Assembly (NCBI RefSeq): GCF_030161395.1
Contig: NZ_BSST01000001.1
Span: 1,922,001 to 1,986,000 of the forward strand
Source of the DNA: Thalassotalea insulae
GTDB taxonomy: Bacteria > Pseudomonadota > Gammaproteobacteria > Enterobacterales > Alteromonadaceae
Direction of reading: 5' to 3'
DNA length: 64,000 nucleotides
Shown here: piece by piece, positions 23,923 through 33,222 of the stretch
Layout of the letters: every line of letters starts with the position of its first letter
Numbering within the stretch: the stretch's first letter is position 1
Translations under genes and position numbers: made by a program
The notes under the pieces: model-generated
What the model was told of the DNA's origin: nothing
The model's database searches: none
Seen by the model: the letters and a program-made list of their open reading frames with translations, nothing else

Positions 23923-25815
23923 TTAATTTAAAGCTTGTGGAATGGTGATAACAAAACGTGAACCCTGAGATAACTCACTGCTAACTTTAATATCACCATG
24001 TAGCTTCTGCTGGATAATATTATAAACGATATTCATCCCTAAGCCGGTGCCACCACTGCTGCGTTTAGTGGTAAAAAAGGGCTCGAAGATATTGCGTAGC
24101 ACTTCACTATCCATGCCTTCGCCATCATCGGTATATTCAATTTCAATATTATTACCTTGCTGCTTAACACTAATGGTTAAATTACCGCTATCACGGCTTT
24201 CAAAGCCATGTTTAAGCGAATTGGTCACTAAATTAGTGATCACTTGTGCCAATGCACCAGGGACAGTTTTAACGATAATATCGTCATCACCAAGGTAGCG
24301 ATAGTTAACACGAAAACGCTTTAACTCAGCAGATAGGGTTTGCATCACTTCATTAATATACTCGGCAATATCAATCTCACGGATCTCTCCAACCACCTGA
24401 TCAGCGGCGACCTGCTTAAAATTATTCAGTAATTCAATCACTCGATTAAGGGACGACATATTGAGGTTGGTCGATTGTTCCATCACCTTCAGGTAGCGAC
24501 CCAATGTTGATTTTTTCAGATTGCCTAAATCAAAATCACTCTGAATTTCTTTGGTATTTTCCAGTGCTGAGCTTGAGGAGGTAATGGCAATACCTAATGG
24601 GGTATTAATTTCATGTGCTACACCGGCAGTTAATTTACCCAATGAAGCAAGCTTTTCTGACTGAATCAACTGATCTTGCATTTCCTTTAAATTCTCTAAG
24701 GTGCGGCTCAGTTCTCTGGTAGTTTTCTTATTTTTATTAAATAACCATACCACTAAGATACTAATAAATACCGCGATAGAAATGAGTACTGCCAAAACGA
24801 TTAAATAGAATTTTTGCTGCTCAATACGGGCTTTTCTTTCCTCCAGCTCTTCGTTTTTACGGCTCAGTTGTACACCTTGTAAATCGATTTGTGATTGCTG
24901 CTGGGCAAGTATCTGACGATTCGCCTCAATCCGCTCCGCCATTTGAATATTCGCTTGCTCTTTTTCTTCCGCCAGTGTTTGCTTTTGTTCTAAATCAGCT
25001 TTCGCACCGGTCAGTTGCACTACCAGTTCATCCAATTGCTTTTCTTTTGCTGAAAATGCCTGTTGTTGCTCTGTGATCTTATTTTTTAACGCGACCAAAT
25101 CCTGTTGTCGCTGCTCTGCTTCCTGCTGCCTTTTTTTCAAGCTTAGATCTAATTGCTTAAGTCGCTGACTACTGAGGGCCAACTGCTGATTCTGTTTTGC
25201 TAGCGCACTATTGAGTTCAATTTCACGCTGCCGCATTTTTTGCATTGCCAACTCAGTTTCTCGATATAACTCAGCAACATCTATTTCGGTTCCCCCTAAT
25301 AACAGCAGCTCTGCCGACATTTCCAGCCGTTCAAACACTATATTAGATTTATTGACCTCAAAACTAATACCGGAAGTTTCTGAATTAAATAGCAAATTGA
25401 TCATGATGTTATGCTTATCAACGCTATTATCTGTCACCAATAAGGTGTCAGTTCGCCGTAAGTCAGTAGCAATCAGTGAAATATCTATATTAGGTTTAAC
25501 TGAAACAAAAACTAAATCTGCTTTTTTTGCCTGGTTGATATTGTTAACCAGTTTGACCGAAATGGGTTTACCTTTTACTAAGCGGCGACTTAACGCCTGA
25601 TTAATAGTGCGGTAAAAATCATCGTCTTGATAGATAGCCAGCACAAACTGCTGCTTGCTTTGTTCTTGAGGCCATTTTACATGTTTAAGAAAGTTATAAA
25701 GATATGCCGCTTTTATTTGTTCACTACTAAGTTGCTGAGCAAAAGTTAAGTTTGACAGCATACCCATAAATAGTATGGGCACACAGCAATAGTATCTTAA
25801 CCATTTCAATAGCAT
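23923..25815 (-). CDS. Orphan sensor histidine kinase with YfiR-like periplasmic domain
   Basis: The 630-residue membrane protein has a signal peptide, a YfiR-like (DUF4154) domain at about 30-175 (IKAAYLYNFLKHVKWP; SGISFEVNKSNIVFERLEMSAELL), a long coiled coil (about 185-330), a transmembrane helix (336-360) and a kinase core. The phospho-acceptor is His401 in GVAHEINTPLGIA. The N box NLVTNSLKHG, G1 DDGEGMD, F box FEPFFTTK and G2 GGTGLGM are all intact. No receiver domain and no response regulator lie nearby, so its partner is elsewhere. YfiR domains are best known as periplasmic repressors of a diguanylate cyclase. I use the ATG at 25815 rather than the TTG one codon before. Confidence 0.88.
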   Translation of the reverse strand: MLLKWLRYYCCVPILFMGMLSNLTFAQQLSSEQIKAAYLYNFLKHVKWPQEQSKQQFVLAIYQDDDFYRTINQALSRRLVKGKPISVKLVNNINQAKKADLVFVSVKPNIDISLIATDLRRTDTLLVTDNSVDKHNIMINLLFNSETSGISFEVNKSNIVFERLEMSAELLLLGGTEIDVAELYRETELAMQKMRQREIELNSALAKQNQQLALSSQRLKQLDLSLKKRQQEAEQRQQDLVALKNKITEQQQAFSAKEKQLDELVVQLTGAKADLEQKQTLAEEKEQANIQMAERIEANRQILAQQQSQIDLQGVQLSRKNEELEERKARIEQQKFYLIVLAVLISIAVFISILVVWLFNKNKKTTRELSRTLENLKEMQDQLIQSEKLASLGKLTAGVAHEINTPLGIAITSSSSALENTKEIQSDFDLGNLKKSTLGRYLKVMEQSTNLNMSSLNRVIELLNNFKQVAADQVVGEIREIDIAEYINEVMQTLSAELKRFRVNYRYLGDDDIIVKTVPGALAQVITNLVTNSLKHGFESRDSGNLTISVKQQGNNIEIEYTDDGEGMDSEVLRNIFEPFFTTKRSSGGTGLGMNIVYNIIQQKLHGDIKVSSELSQGSRFVITIPQALN

Positions 25816-25912
25816 CAAAAAAATAACTCTTACATTAGGTAGTGCATTAAATACTCTACTTATTTTTATCTAACAAAGCACGCGTAATTTTTATAACGGA
25901 TAAATATTCCAG

Positions 25913-28102
25913 CTACAGGGCTGTTAAATTAGCATAGGCTACCACTAACCATTTGCTGCCAACATCAGCAAAATTCACCTGAACACGGCTTTGTGCTCCA
26001 TTCCCTTCATAGTTTAGCACCACGCCTTCACCAAATTTTTGATGTAACACGGACTGCCCTAATTTAAAACCTGAGTTTTCAAAAGTTTCCAGACTAATAG
26101 TATTGGAGAAGCGACCACTTGATTTAGGTCGGGAAACCTGATTTTGTAAACGTATTTCTTCGGTATATTCGCCCGGTAACTCTTTGAGGAAACGACTCGG
26201 GCTGTGATATTTTTCTTGGCCATATAAACGACGACTTTCCGCATGACAAAGATATAACTTTTCCATGGCCCGCGTCATACCAACGTAACATAAACGTCGT
26301 TCTTCTTCTAAACGGCCAATATCCTCTACCGACTGTTGTGAAGGAAACATCCCTTCTTCCAAACCAGCGATAAATACTAGCTTAAATTCTAAGCCTTTGG
26401 CTGAGTGCATAGTCATTAGCTGTACTGCAGGTTCATATTCATCAGCTTGGGATTCACCCGACTCCAAAGCTGCATGAGTTAAAAATGCAGTTAACTGACT
26501 TTGCTCTTCCATTAATTCAGGGTCCATCTCAAAAGTCTGACAAGCAGTGACCAGCTCATTGAGGTTTTCAATTCTTGCCTCGGCGCGTTCACCTTTTTCC
26601 GCCTGATACATAGCTTTTAAGCCACTGTGCTGAATAACAAAGTTGGCTTGCTGATCGAGGTCGAGATTAATTGAATCATCTTCCAGTTGTTCAATCAATT
26701 CAATAAACTGACGGATCACTTTAGCACTTCGTCCTTTCAGTTCCTGATTGATTAACATGGTTTGACAGGCCCGCCATAACGTCACTTCCATGCTACGTGC
26801 GGCATCACGCACTAATGATAATGTGGTGTTACCTATCCCTCGGGTCGGGGTATTAATTATACGTTCAAACGCGGCATCATCATCCCGATTATTAATCAGG
26901 CGTAAATAAGCCAATGCATCTTTAATCTCCTGGCGCTCAAAAAAGCGCAAGCCACCATAAATGCGATAGGGCAAGTTCGCTTGCAATAATGCTTCTTCTA
27001 ATAAGCGCGACTGAGCATTACTACGATATAAGATAGCAACATCATCGAGTGAATCTTCACTAGCAGCCAAATCACGCTTTTGCCATTCAGTAATTCTGCC
27101 AGCAATAAAACGGGCTTCATCTATCTCATTAAATGCAGTATAAACAGAAATTTTCTCGCCGGCATCATCTTGAGTCCATAAATCTTTACCTAAGCGGTTA
27201 TTGTTATTAGCAATTAACTTATTTGCCGCATTAAGTATATTGGCGGTTGAGCGATAGTTTTGCTCTAAGCGTATCGTTTGTGCACCATCAAAATCTTTTA
27301 AGAAACGCTGGATATTTTCAATTTTTGCGCCACGCCAGCCATAAATTGACTGATCATCATCACCCACTATCATTACTTTTCCTTGCTCTCGTCCGAGCAT
27401 GGTTAACCAGGCGTATTGAATAGCATTGGTATCTTGGAATTCGTCCACTAACACATGAGTGAAGCGTTGCTGATAATGTTGTAAAAGAATAGGGTGGTTT
27501 AGCCACAGCTCATGAGCGCGCAATAATAGTTCGGCAAAATCCACTAACCCTGCGCGATCACAGGCGTCCTGATATGCCTGATACACTTTAACAAAGGTTT
27601 CTTCTGTCGGGTCATAGTGAGTTTCAATGTGTTGCGGGCGTAAGCCTTCATCTTTTTTACCGTTGATATACCACTGCATTTGTTTTGCCGGCCAACGTTT
27701 TTCATCGAGATTTAATGCCCGTACCACACGTTTAACTAAACGCAGCTGGTCATCAGAATCCAGTACCTGAAATGCCTGAGGCAATTTTGCCTCTTGAAAA
27801 TGCATTCTTAATAATCGGTGTGCCAATCCATGAAAGGTGCCAATCCACATACCATGAACATTACCGCCAACGGCCTGTTCAACCCGTGAACGCATTTCCG
27901 CTGCGGCTTTATTAGTAAAGGTCACCGCCAATATACTATGGGGCGAAACATGCTCAACCTTCATTAACCAGGCAATGCGCTGCACCAGTACCCGTGTTTT
28001 ACCACTACCTGCACCTGCCAGTACCAGCATGTTTTGTAGCGGTGCAGCAACAACATCACGTTGTTTATCGTTTAAGGAATCAAGCAGTTCAGAGACATCC
28101 AT
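25913..28102 (-). CDS. uvrD: DNA helicase II
   Basis: Superfamily 1A helicase of nucleotide excision and mismatch repair. The 729-residue protein opens MDVSELLDSLNDKQRDVVAAP, then AGAGSGKTRVLVQRIAWL (Walker A), LVDEFQDTNAIQY, VGDDDQSIYGWRGA, LEQNYRST and LMTMHSAKGLEFKLVFIAG. It ends with the UvrD-type C-terminal Tudor-like segment (LGQSVLHQKFGEGVVLNYEG), which Rep lacks. It follows yigB with a 35-base gap, as in the E. coli xerC-yigB-uvrD order. Confidence 0.96.
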   Translation of the reverse strand: MDVSELLDSLNDKQRDVVAAPLQNMLVLAGAGSGKTRVLVQRIAWLMKVEHVSPHSILAVTFTNKAAAEMRSRVEQAVGGNVHGMWIGTFHGLAHRLLRMHFQEAKLPQAFQVLDSDDQLRLVKRVVRALNLDEKRWPAKQMQWYINGKKDEGLRPQHIETHYDPTEETFVKVYQAYQDACDRAGLVDFAELLLRAHELWLNHPILLQHYQQRFTHVLVDEFQDTNAIQYAWLTMLGREQGKVMIVGDDDQSIYGWRGAKIENIQRFLKDFDGAQTIRLEQNYRSTANILNAANKLIANNNNRLGKDLWTQDDAGEKISVYTAFNEIDEARFIAGRITEWQKRDLAASEDSLDDVAILYRSNAQSRLLEEALLQANLPYRIYGGLRFFERQEIKDALAYLRLINNRDDDAAFERIINTPTRGIGNTTLSLVRDAARSMEVTLWRACQTMLINQELKGRSAKVIRQFIELIEQLEDDSINLDLDQQANFVIQHSGLKAMYQAEKGERAEARIENLNELVTACQTFEMDPELMEEQSQLTAFLTHAALESGESQADEYEPAVQLMTMHSAKGLEFKLVFIAGLEEGMFPSQQSVEDIGRLEEERRLCYVGMTRAMEKLYLCHAESRRLYGQEKYHSPSRFLKELPGEYTEEIRLQNQVSRPKSSGRFSNTISLETFENSGFKLGQSVLHQKFGEGVVLNYEGNGAQSRVQVNFADVGSKWLVVAYANLTAL

Positions 28103-28137
28103 AGCAGGTAAACTCGAAAAAAATAAATGAAAGGAGA

Positions 28138-28845
28138 TTATATCAAGCGTTGTAATTCTGTAACATCGCTTAATGCCAATGTCGGTAATACCCTTAACGG
28201 TTTACCAACATCATAAGTCGATACCCAAGCTGTTTGACAGCCATGGCGAATCGCACCGATAACATCATTAGCGCCACAATCCCCCACATGCAGCAAGTGT
28301 TCAGGCAATAAATTAAATTGCTGACAAGCTTGTTGAAACATATCTGAGGCGGGTTTTTGCTTTAAACCATTACCGGCATGATATATCGCACTAAAATAAT
28401 GATGAATGCCTATCGACTGTGTATCTACATTACCATTGCTAATTGCAATTAACGGCCAATGCCGTTGCAACTGAGTGAGTAAATGATGCACCTCATCAGG
28501 GACAGTAAAATCACTACGTTGCACAATAAAATAATCCAGTGCCTGCTGTGCCATCTTTTTAGCATCATCGGCGCTAAAACCTAATGCGGATAAACCTAAC
28601 AGATAGCTTTCAAAACGCAAAGCACCTACATCATGTTTGAGCTTAGGTAGATTAACTAACGCTTGTTGGCGATATTGAAACCAAAAACGATAATCACAAT
28701 CAAACGTTACCCGTGGCAATAGACGCCGAAAATAAGCGATCATTTTCGCGTCAGTCGCCATCATTACCGGATAGTTATGATACAAGGTATCATCTAAATC
28801 AAAACTGATGGCTTTAAAAGGTGCTAACCGCCGATAAAACTGCAT
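28138..28845 (-). CDS. yigB: HAD-family phosphatase (YigB, FMN phosphatase type)
   Basis: A 235-residue haloacid dehalogenase-type hydrolase. The nucleophile motif is SFDLDDTLY, motif II is AISNGN, and motif IV is GDCGANDVIGA. E. coli YigB dephosphorylates FMN and other small phosphates. Here it starts 11 bases after the yigA stop; in E. coli xerC lies between these two genes. It is cotranscribed with dapF-yigA upstream and uvrD downstream by spacing. Confidence 0.9.
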   Translation of the reverse strand: MQFYRRLAPFKAISFDLDDTLYHNYPVMMATDAKMIAYFRRLLPRVTFDCDYRFWFQYRQQALVNLPKLKHDVGALRFESYLLGLSALGFSADDAKKMAQQALDYFIVQRSDFTVPDEVHHLLTQLQRHWPLIAISNGNVDTQSIGIHHYFSAIYHAGNGLKQKPASDMFQQACQQFNLLPEHLLHVGDCGANDVIGAIRHGCQTAWVSTYDVGKPLRVLPTLALSDVTELQRLI

Positions 28846-28856
28846 AAAAAATAAGA

Positions 28857-29579
28857 CTAAGCCTCATTCACTAAGAATCTTTCCAGCAATTTTGCTACTA
28901 ATTTTCTAAACTGGCTCAACAGCAAGGTATCCATCCGGGGATCAAAATGTTCGGCATCCTGGCTGCTAATGGCGAGAAAGCCTAATACTTGCTGCTGGTG
29001 CTGTAGCTTAATTAATACCACTGAACCTAAACACTGACCGGAAAATATCATTTCCTGTTCACTTTGCTGGATACGACCAAAATAATATTGATCTTTTGCC
29101 AATCGATTTTGCAAGATACCGCCACAGTCTTTCTCAACCAGACAGGCATGACTAAATTCGCCCGGCGCTACCAACCACAGTTTCATATCTGTTAATGACA
29201 ATAACTCTGTGGTTGCTTTAAACAAGCAATCAAGTAACTCTTCGGCACTTTGACAATCAATTAATCGTAAATATAAGTCACTGTATAAGGTAAATAACTG
29301 CTCATTTTGATTCGCTATCGCCATTAACTGAGTGATTTCTTCTTCAAGACCGTGAATTTTTTGTCGTAATTGCTGTTGCTGACGTTCCACCAACGACACT
29401 GTGCCTCGATGTTGATCGCTAACCCGTAAGCTAGTCGCCAGTTCAGGATGGCGATTAAAAAATTCGGGATTGTCTTCTAAAAAACTAACGACGATGTCAT
29501 CAGTTAAGGTTATTTCTTCGCTTTGCATCATTTCTTGTTGCTGTACCTTAGATGTACTGGAATGTGATTTTTTACTCAT
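28857..29579 (-). CDS. yigA: DUF484 / YigA family GAF-like protein
   Basis: A 240-residue soluble protein of the DUF484 family, recognised by VVSFLEDNPEFFNRHPELATSLRV and SLVERQQQQLRQKIHGLEEEI. A coiled coil is followed by a GAF-like domain (about 95-240, ending QFRKLVAKLLERFL). Its role is unproven; the gene normally lies between dapF and xerC and may belong functionally with the recombinase. Its start overlaps the dapF stop by four bases (ATGA), so translation is coupled. Confidence 0.87.
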   Translation of the reverse strand: MSKKSHSSTSKVQQQEMMQSEEITLTDDIVVSFLEDNPEFFNRHPELATSLRVSDQHRGTVSLVERQQQQLRQKIHGLEEEITQLMAIANQNEQLFTLYSDLYLRLIDCQSAEELLDCLFKATTELLSLTDMKLWLVAPGEFSHACLVEKDCGGILQNRLAKDQYYFGRIQQSEQEMIFSGQCLGSVVLIKLQHQQQVLGFLAISSQDAEHFDPRMDTLLLSQFRKLVAKLLERFLVNEA

Positions 29580-30406
29580 AGATGAAATTGCCCATCAAAT
29601 ACATGAACTGCAGGCCCTGTCATTTTTACCGGGCTACCTGGTCCTTTCCAAAATATTTTTAACTTACCGCCAGGTAACTGCACGGTAACCTGTTTTGCTA
29701 ACTTTTTCTGCATTTGGCCAACCACTACCGCCGCACAGGCACCACTACCACAAGCCAAAGTTTCTCCCGTACCGCGCTCGTATACTCTAAGTTTAACAAA
29801 CTCCGGGGATACCACTTGCATAAAACCGACATTCACACCTTTAGGAAAACGTTCATGACTCGTTAATTGCTTGCCTAAGCGCTCAACCGGCGCATTGTCA
29901 ATATCATCCACCGTTAATACACAATGAGGATTCCCCATAGATACAGCACCACATAAGACAGTTTCTTCTTCAGTGAGCAGAATATAAGTGCCTTCAACTT
30001 TCTGGGCCGTAAATGGGATTTTATTCGGTTCAAACTGAGGCACTGGCATAGTGACGGTAATATTACCGTCGCGCTCGGCATATAGAGTCATTTTACCGGC
30101 ATGGGTTGATACCCGTATTTTATTACGGTTAATCAAGCCTTTCATTCGAACAAACTTAGCAAAACAACGGGCACCATTGCCACATTGACTCACTTCACTG
30201 CCATCAGCATTAAAAATACGATAATGAAAATCTAAATCCGGATCATATGGCGGTTCAACGACTAGCAGCTGATCAAAGCCGATACCAAAATTTCTATCAG
30301 CTAATAATCGAATCTGATCATTGGGCAAATAGACATTCTGGGTGACATTATCCAGCATTAAAAAGTCATTACCTAAACCGTGCATTTTGGAAAATTTAAC
30401 TAGCAT
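29576..30406 (-). CDS. dapF: Diaminopimelate epimerase
   Basis: Interconverts LL- and meso-diaminopimelate for lysine and peptidoglycan synthesis, using two cysteines without a cofactor. Both are visible: NADGSEVSQCGNGARCF and ETLACGSGACAAVV. The 276-residue length equals the norm, and MLVKFSKMHGLGNDFLMLD is the standard N-terminus. It sits between lysA and yigA on one transcript. Confidence 0.96.
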   Translation of the reverse strand: MLVKFSKMHGLGNDFLMLDNVTQNVYLPNDQIRLLADRNFGIGFDQLLVVEPPYDPDLDFHYRIFNADGSEVSQCGNGARCFAKFVRMKGLINRNKIRVSTHAGKMTLYAERDGNITVTMPVPQFEPNKIPFTAQKVEGTYILLTEEETVLCGAVSMGNPHCVLTVDDIDNAPVERLGKQLTSHERFPKGVNVGFMQVVSPEFVKLRVYERGTGETLACGSGACAAVVVGQMQKKLAKQVTVQLPGGKLKIFWKGPGSPVKMTGPAVHVFDGQFHL

Positions 30407-30434
30407 CTATTAATCTCGTCTTAAACGCCTTCAC

Positions 30435-31682
30435 TTAAGGTAATAACGACTCACCTTGCCATAAACTTTCAATGGTTTCGCGTTCACGTACCACATAGAC
30501 CTGTTCACCATCTACCATAATTTCGGCGGCACGTGGTCGGCTATTATAATTGGAACTCATGGTAAAACCGTAAGCGCCGGATGAACGCACTGCCAGTAAA
30601 TCTCCGGCGTTAATCGCCAGCTCTCGATTTTTACCTAAAAAATCTCCAGTTTCACACACTGGACCGACGATATCGTAACATTGCTTAGCTAGCTCAGGTC
30701 TTTCAACGACAGGAATAATGTTTTGCCACGCCTGATATAACGACGGGCGGATCAGATCATTCATTGCGCCATCAACGATAGCAAAATGTCGATCTTGGTT
30801 GGTTTTAAGAAACTCAACTTCTGTCACTAAGATCCCAGCATTGGCCATAATGGCTCGGCCGGGTTCGTAAATTAAGGTAATATCACGATCTGCTAGTTTA
30901 TCGGCAATTGCCTTAGCATATTCATTAGGGTGAGGCGGTTGTTCATCCTGATAACAGACCCCTAATCCACCACCAACATCAATATGAGATAATTCTATCC
31001 CTTGCTGTGCAAGATTATCAACCAGCAATAAGATACGCTCTAACGCATCTAAAAACGGGTTAATTTCAGTCAGCTGAGAACCAATATGGCAATCGATGCC
31101 TTTAACCGCAATATGAGGATAACTTTCAGCTTTAGCGTAAATACGATGCGCATCGCTAATACTGACGCCAAACTTATTTTCTTTCAGGCCAGTAGAAATA
31201 TAGGGATGAGTACCGGCATCAACATCAGGATTAACTCGTAATGAAATTGGCGCTATCACATTCAGCTGCTGAGCTACCTGCTGAATACGATCTAACTCAG
31301 CTTCTGATTCAACATTAAAACAATAAATACCTTGCTGTAATGCGTAGGCAATTTCTGCAGATTTTTTACCAACACCGGAAAACACCACTTTCGCCGGATC
31401 ACCACCAGCGGCAATAACCCGGGCAAGTTCACCTTGCGAAACGATATCAAAACCAGAACCTAAGCGCGCCAGCACGTTTAGTACCGCCAAATTACTATTA
31501 GCCTTGACCGCATAACAAACGAGATGAGGACGCTCACCTGCCGCCTGATCAAACGCATGCCAATGACGTTCAATAGTCGCTCGAGAATAAACAAATAACG
31601 GCGTACCATAAGTTTTTGCTAAATCAGCAACCGCACAATCTTCTGCGTATAATTCAGTACCTTTACGATTAAAAAAATCCAC
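30435..31682 (-). CDS. lysA: Diaminopimelate decarboxylase
   Basis: Fold III PLP enzyme making lysine from meso-diaminopimelate. The PLP lysine is in CYAVKANSNLAVL; other markers are GSGFDIVSQGEL, the HIGSQ motif, ALERI and EPGRAIM; the C-terminal CETGDFLG and GAYGFTMSSNYNSRPR complete the site. The 415-residue protein starts with GTG at 31682, with AGGA nine bases upstream, five bases after the lptM stop. The order lptM-lysA-dapF is common in pseudomonads and Alteromonadales; E. coli has lysA elsewhere. Confidence 0.95.
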   Translation of the reverse strand: MDFFNRKGTELYAEDCAVADLAKTYGTPLFVYSRATIERHWHAFDQAAGERPHLVCYAVKANSNLAVLNVLARLGSGFDIVSQGELARVIAAGGDPAKVVFSGVGKKSAEIAYALQQGIYCFNVESEAELDRIQQVAQQLNVIAPISLRVNPDVDAGTHPYISTGLKENKFGVSISDAHRIYAKAESYPHIAVKGIDCHIGSQLTEINPFLDALERILLLVDNLAQQGIELSHIDVGGGLGVCYQDEQPPHPNEYAKAIADKLADRDITLIYEPGRAIMANAGILVTEVEFLKTNQDRHFAIVDGAMNDLIRPSLYQAWQNIIPVVERPELAKQCYDIVGPVCETGDFLGKNRELAINAGDLLAVRSSGAYGFTMSSNYNSRPRAAEIMVDGEQVYVVRERETIESLWQGESLLP

Positions 31683-31687
31683 AACGA

Positions 31688-31849
31688 TTATTCCTGTTGT
31701 TCATCTGCATTAATTTGTTTATCTTGAGTGTCTGGGCTTGTAGCCGATGTTGGTTCTTTTTCCTGATACAAGGGACCAGACATGCCACAGCCAGATAGCG
31801 AGCTTAAGATCAATACAGTAGTTAAAATTAATGAATTTAGTTTACGCAT
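31688..31849 (-). CDS. lptM: LPS-assembly lipoprotein LptM (YifL)
   Basis: A 53-codon gene. The peptide begins MRKLNSLILTTVLILSSLSG and then has the lipobox cysteine at 21, followed by GMSGPLY. LSGC fits a lipobox, and C-G-x-x-G-PLY after the cysteine is the hallmark of LptM, which helps the LptD/E translocon mature in the outer membrane. The remaining tail is acidic and disordered (KEPTSATSPDTQDKQ). It is the first gene of lptM-lysA-dapF-yigA-yigB and is divergent from cyaY, as in E. coli. Confidence 0.92.
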   Translation of the reverse strand: MRKLNSLILTTVLILSSLSGCGMSGPLYQEKEPTSATSPDTQDKQINADEQQE

Positions 31850-31959
31850 TTTTGATTAATTCGATTTTTTTCCCATGATAGACGTTTTATAATCTGATGA
31901 CCATCAAATACAAGCTAAACAAAAGCTATTAATCAACTTTTTATTTAAAGGGCGAATAA

Positions 31960-32280
31960 ATGAACGATACCCAATACAATTTAATGGCGGATGAACTGTT
32001 ATTAGCATTAGAAGAAGCAATTGAAGACTGTGGTGTTGATATTGATTATGAAGGCGTTGGCGGTATGTTAACTCTAACATTCAAAAATGGTTCAAAAATT
32101 ATTATCAATAAACAAGCTCCGCTCCATGAAATTTGGGTAGCAACAAAATTCAACGGCCATCATTTCCAATACCAAGATCAGCAATGGACAGACAAACGCG
32201 GCGGTGACGAATTTTGGCAATTTATCTCCCAAGCCGTGAGTACTCAGGCAGAAGCCGACATCAGCCTCAGCGCAGCATAA
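31960..32280 (+). CDS. cyaY: Frataxin-like iron-sulfur assembly protein CyaY
   Basis: A 106-residue frataxin homologue that binds iron and modulates IscS-driven iron-sulfur cluster assembly. The N-terminal acidic helix (ADELLLALEEAIEDCGVDIDYE) is the iron-binding ridge, followed by GGMLTLTFKNGSKIIINKQAPLHEIWVA, the frataxin beta-sheet signature. It is divergent from lptM and is followed 12 bases later by hemC. A TATAAT at 31888-31893 may serve it. Confidence 0.94.
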   Translation: MNDTQYNLMADELLLALEEAIEDCGVDIDYEGVGGMLTLTFKNGSKIIINKQAPLHEIWVATKFNGHHFQYQDQQWTDKRGGDEFWQFISQAVSTQAEADISLSAA

Positions 32281-32292
32281 ACAGGATATCAA

Positions 32293-33222
32293 ATGACCGA
32301 CAAAACCGTACGTATCGCCACCCGTAAAAGTGCGCTTGCCTTATGGCAGGCTGAATATGTTAAAGCACAGCTTGAACATTTCCATGCAAACATTAAGGTA
32401 GAATTAGTCCCTATGACCACAAAAGGGGATATCATTTTAGATACTCCATTAGCAAAAGTTGGTGGCAAAGGGCTATTTGTTAAAGAACTGGAAGTGGCAA
32501 TGTTAGAAAACCGAGCCGATATCGCAGTACATTCAATGAAAGATGTCCCGGTTGAGTTTCCAGAAGGATTAGGACTCGAAGTTATTTGTCCGCGTGAAGA
32601 TCCGCGCGATGCCTTTGTTTCCAATAACATCGCCAGCTTTGAAGAGTTACCTCATGGCGCAGTTGTGGGTACTTCAAGCTTACGCCGCCAATGCCAGATA
32701 AAAGCGCTACGCCCTGATCTAGATATTAGAGATCTGCGCGGTAATGTTAACACCCGATTAGCAAAACTCGATAACGGCGATTACGATGCCATTATTTTAG
32801 CCGCCGCGGGTTTGATCCGCTTAGAAATGCCTGAACGCATTAAAGAATTTATTGCACCTGAAGTGATGTTACCCGCCAATGGCCAAGGTGCTGTCGGTAT
32901 CGAATGTCGAACTGACGACAACACCATCAAAGCGCTATTAGCACCGCTAGAATGTACTACAACCCGAACACGGGTCTTAGCCGAGCGCGCTATGAACAAA
33001 GCATTAGAAGGAGGTTGTCAGGTGCCGATTGGCAGTTATGCTGAAATTGAGCAACAACACATTCATTTACGCGGGCTAGTTGGCGCCGTTGATGGTTCAC
33101 AAATTATCAAAGATCAAGTCTCTGGTGATGTAAGCCAGGCAGAGCAACTTGGGCTACAACTGGCGGAAAAACTATTAGCGCAAGGTGCTGATAGCATTTT
33201 AAAACAGGTATATGATCAATAA
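32293..33222 (+). CDS. hemC: Porphobilinogen deaminase (hydroxymethylbilane synthase)
   Basis: Polymerises four porphobilinogens into hydroxymethylbilane on a dipyrromethane cofactor. The cofactor cysteine is Cys242 in LEGGCQVPIGSYAE, the same number as in E. coli. Substrate-binding arginines lie in SSLRRQCQI and RDLRGNVNTRLAKLD. The 309-residue length is normal. It heads hemCDXY and overlaps hemD by 11 bases. Confidence 0.97.
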   Translation: MTDKTVRIATRKSALALWQAEYVKAQLEHFHANIKVELVPMTTKGDIILDTPLAKVGGKGLFVKELEVAMLENRADIAVHSMKDVPVEFPEGLGLEVICPREDPRDAFVSNNIASFEELPHGAVVGTSSLRRQCQIKALRPDLDIRDLRGNVNTRLAKLDNGDYDAIILAAAGLIRLEMPERIKEFIAPEVMLPANGQGAVGIECRTDDNTIKALLAPLECTTTRTRVLAERAMNKALEGGCQVPIGSYAEIEQQHIHLRGLVGAVDGSQIIKDQVSGDVSQAEQLGLQLAEKLLAQGADSILKQVYDQ

